Shown here piece after piece: positions 7,158 through 8,479 of a stretch of DNA of 8,479 bases; positions within the stretch are counted from its first letter, which is position 1, and each line of letters begins with the position of its first letter. Source of the DNA: Bacillota bacterium (lineage in GTDB: Bacteria; Bacillota; UBA4882; UBA8346); the NCBI GenBank assembly GCA_023415375.1, contig JAEZKW010000038.1, forward strand, positions 1 to 8,479, written 5' to 3'. A program made the position numbers and the translations under genes. Under the pieces are notes generated by a model. The model saw only the letters and a list, made by a program, of their open reading frames with translations. It had not been told where the DNA came from and did not search any database.

Positions 7158-8440
7158 TGGGGCATTTTATCCAAAATCCCAGAACTTCTTGTGCACTTGG
7201 CGGAGCACTTGCCACCCTTTCCAGTATTGAAAGGGCGATCCCGATTTTCCACGCCGGACCGGGCTGTGGTTTGCAAACAATGGCCGGACAGTTTGGCCAG
7301 GCTGGTGGTAAAGGTTTCGGATATGTAGGCGGCCAGGGTGTACCAAGCACCAATATGTTTGAGAAAGAGGTTATTTTCGGGGGGAGCCAAAGATTAAAAG
7401 AGACTATCACTGGGTCTTTGGAAGTCATGGATGGGGACTTGTTTGTCGTGATGACAGGCTGTACGGCAGGGATTATCGGTGATGACGTCCAGGGTGTAGT
7501 GGATCAATTTAAAGATTCCGAGGCCCCTATTATCTATGTGGAAACATCGGGATTTAAGGGAGACACTTATTATGGTTATGAAGCCATTTTGAATACTCTG
7601 ACCGAGCGACTGGTGGAGCCTTCTTCTAAAGAATCCCTGACGATCAATTTATTAGGCATTGTTCCCACTCAGGATATCTTTTGGGAGGGAAATTTTGAAG
7701 AGCTGATTCGGATTTTAACAAAATTAGGACTTAAAGTAAATACTTTCTTTACCGGACATCAGGGTTTAGCGGCCCTGAAAAGGTCTTCAGGAGCTGTCCT
7801 GAATCTGATCCTTTCCCCATGGCTGCTCGAAAAGTTTTCTGAAAATTACCAGAACCGATTTGGTATTGAGACCTTGCGATATCCGGGTTTACCAATAGGC
7901 CCTACGGCAACTTCGGATTTTATCCGGAGACTTTCGGGACGGCTTTCGCTGGATCGAGATTTGGTTGAACAGGTTATTGGGGAAGAAGAAGATTATGTAT
8001 ATTCCTATATTGAGAAAATCATCGGTTCTTTAACCCGCTACCGTTTTATCATTGTGGGTGATACCAATACGGTCCTCGGCTTAACCCGCTTTTTAGTCAA
8101 TGATTATGGTCAGATTCCGCTTTGTGCCATTATCACTGATGATGTGCCGGAGAAGTATCGTCCCGCAATAGAACAGGCATTAACCACTTTGGAATTTGCC
8201 CGAAGGCCCCAAGTTGTTTTTGAAAACGATAAATGGGCGATCAGTGAACGGATTCGTTTTTGGCGGGACGAGGCGACCCTAATTTTAGGAAGCGATTATG
8301 AAAAAGAAATTGGTGTAGAGCTTGGTATCCTTACCAATGTGGTCACCTTTCCTACGACCGAAAGACTGGTCATCAACCGCGGCTATGCCGGATATCGCGG
8401 CTGCCTGACTTTTCTGGAAGATTTATATGATAATAACTAG
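7157..8440 (+). CDS. Nitrogenase-like component 1 beta subunit (NifK-like)
   Basis: Partner subunit (427 aa) for the NifD-like protein. The genes overlap by one base (TAATG), with AGGTG just upstream. The P-cluster ligands are present: Cys12 in SCALGGA, Cys37 in HAGPGC and Cys102 in TGCTAGIIGDDV, matching NifK Cys70, Cys95 and Cys153. The spacings are 25 and 65 residues, against 25 and 58. FGG (74-76), GFKG (132-135), LPIGPT (245-250) and a NifK/NifN-like end with ERLV, RGYAGYRG (408-415) and LEDLY (420-424) support full-length superfamily membership. It lacks the roughly 55-residue N-terminal extension of Azotobacter NifK, so it begins almost at the first cysteine. No cofactor-type Cys at the NifD position is evident. 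NifN or other component-1-like scaffold roles are possible, but three P-cluster cysteines on both subunits favour a catalytic D/K pair. Confidence 0.87.
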   Translation: MGHFIQNPRTSCALGGALATLSSIERAIPIFHAGPGCGLQTMAGQFGQAGGKGFGYVGGQGVPSTNMFEKEVIFGGSQRLKETITGSLEVMDGDLFVVMTGCTAGIIGDDVQGVVDQFKDSEAPIIYVETSGFKGDTYYGYEAILNTLTERLVEPSSKESLTINLLGIVPTQDIFWEGNFEELIRILTKLGLKVNTFFTGHQGLAALKRSSGAVLNLILSPWLLEKFSENYQNRFGIETLRYPGLPIGPTATSDFIRRLSGRLSLDRDLVEQVIGEEEDYVYSYIEKIIGSLTRYRFIIVGDTNTVLGLTRFLVNDYGQIPLCAIITDDVPEKYRPAIEQALTTLEFARRPQVVFENDKWAISERIRFWRDEATLILGSDYEKEIGVELGILTNVVTFPTTERLVINRGYAGYRGCLTFLEDLYDNN

Positions 8441-8479
8441 GAGGTATCCATGATGCCGATTAATCTGAATGTATCAACT
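8441..8479 (+). CDS. Start of a further operon gene, truncated by the window edge
   Basis: An excellent ribosome binding site AGGAGG (its first bases lie in the preceding TAG stop codon, 8438-8440) is followed by ATG at 8450, with a second ATG at 8453. Only ten codons are visible, reading MMPINLNVST. The gene belongs to the same operon. The fragment is too short to identify. By context it could be another component-1-like protein or a reductase/maturation factor for the D/K pair. It does not begin with the P-loop motif expected near the N-terminus of a NifH, but ten residues cannot exclude one. Confidence 0.6.

Noticed and set aside
7135..7428. Long minus-strand reading frames opposite the NifK-like gene and elsewhere
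   Set aside because: They lie opposite clearly conserved genes, have no ribosome binding sites or recognisable motifs, and are typical antisense shadows of coding sequence.
5703..8440. A true N2-fixing nitrogenase (nifDK)
   Set aside because: The alpha-like subunit lacks the equivalents of Gln191, His195 and His442, the beta-like subunit is short, and the neighbours are transport and deacylase genes rather than nif genes.

Overview
The window looks like part of a chromosome from an anaerobic Firmicute. The signs are moderate-to-low GC, strong AGGAGG-type ribosome binding sites, a TTG start codon, very tight gene packing, and nitrogenase-family proteins that normally need oxygen-free conditions. 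Neither substrate-binding protein has a lipobox cysteine, which would fit a diderm Firmicute (Negativicutes-like), but this is only a hint.

Layout: positions 1-643 hold no convincing gene. They contain a terminator-like hairpin (19-43), a good sigma-A promoter (315-343) and, about 80 nt downstream of it, a strong intrinsic terminator (426-480). That arrangement suggests an attenuated leader or a short RNA. From 644 to the right edge every gene is on the + strand, with gaps of at most 25 bp or short overlaps, so this is almost certainly one operon. In order it encodes two paralogous amino-acid-type substrate-binding proteins, an M20 amidohydrolase/deacylase, two ABC permeases, their ATPase, a NifD-like and a NifK-like nitrogenase-superfamily pair, and the first ten codons of another gene that runs off the window.

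How the genes may work together: two binding proteins, two permeases, one ATPase and an M20 deacylase recall the Bacillus subtilis tcyJKLMN/sndA (ytm) locus, which takes up and salvages S-modified cysteines. In that locus the C-S bond is broken by flavin monooxygenases. Here a nitrogenase-like D/K pair sits in the corresponding place. The NifD-like protein keeps the three P-cluster cysteines, the cofactor-ligating cysteine and the homocitrate-side lysine of true NifD. It replaces the cofactor histidine with methionine, and the N2-reduction residues Gln191 and His195 with Pro and Phe. The NifK-like protein keeps its three P-cluster cysteines. The most economical hypothesis is an anaerobic, reductive counterpart of thioether/S-alkyl-cysteine salvage, related in principle to methylthio-alkane reductase: import a (possibly N-acylated) organosulfur amino acid, deacylate it, and cleave it reductively. 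No NifH-like reductase, NifB or NifEN lies inside the window, so the catalytic system is incomplete here and probably continues downstream.
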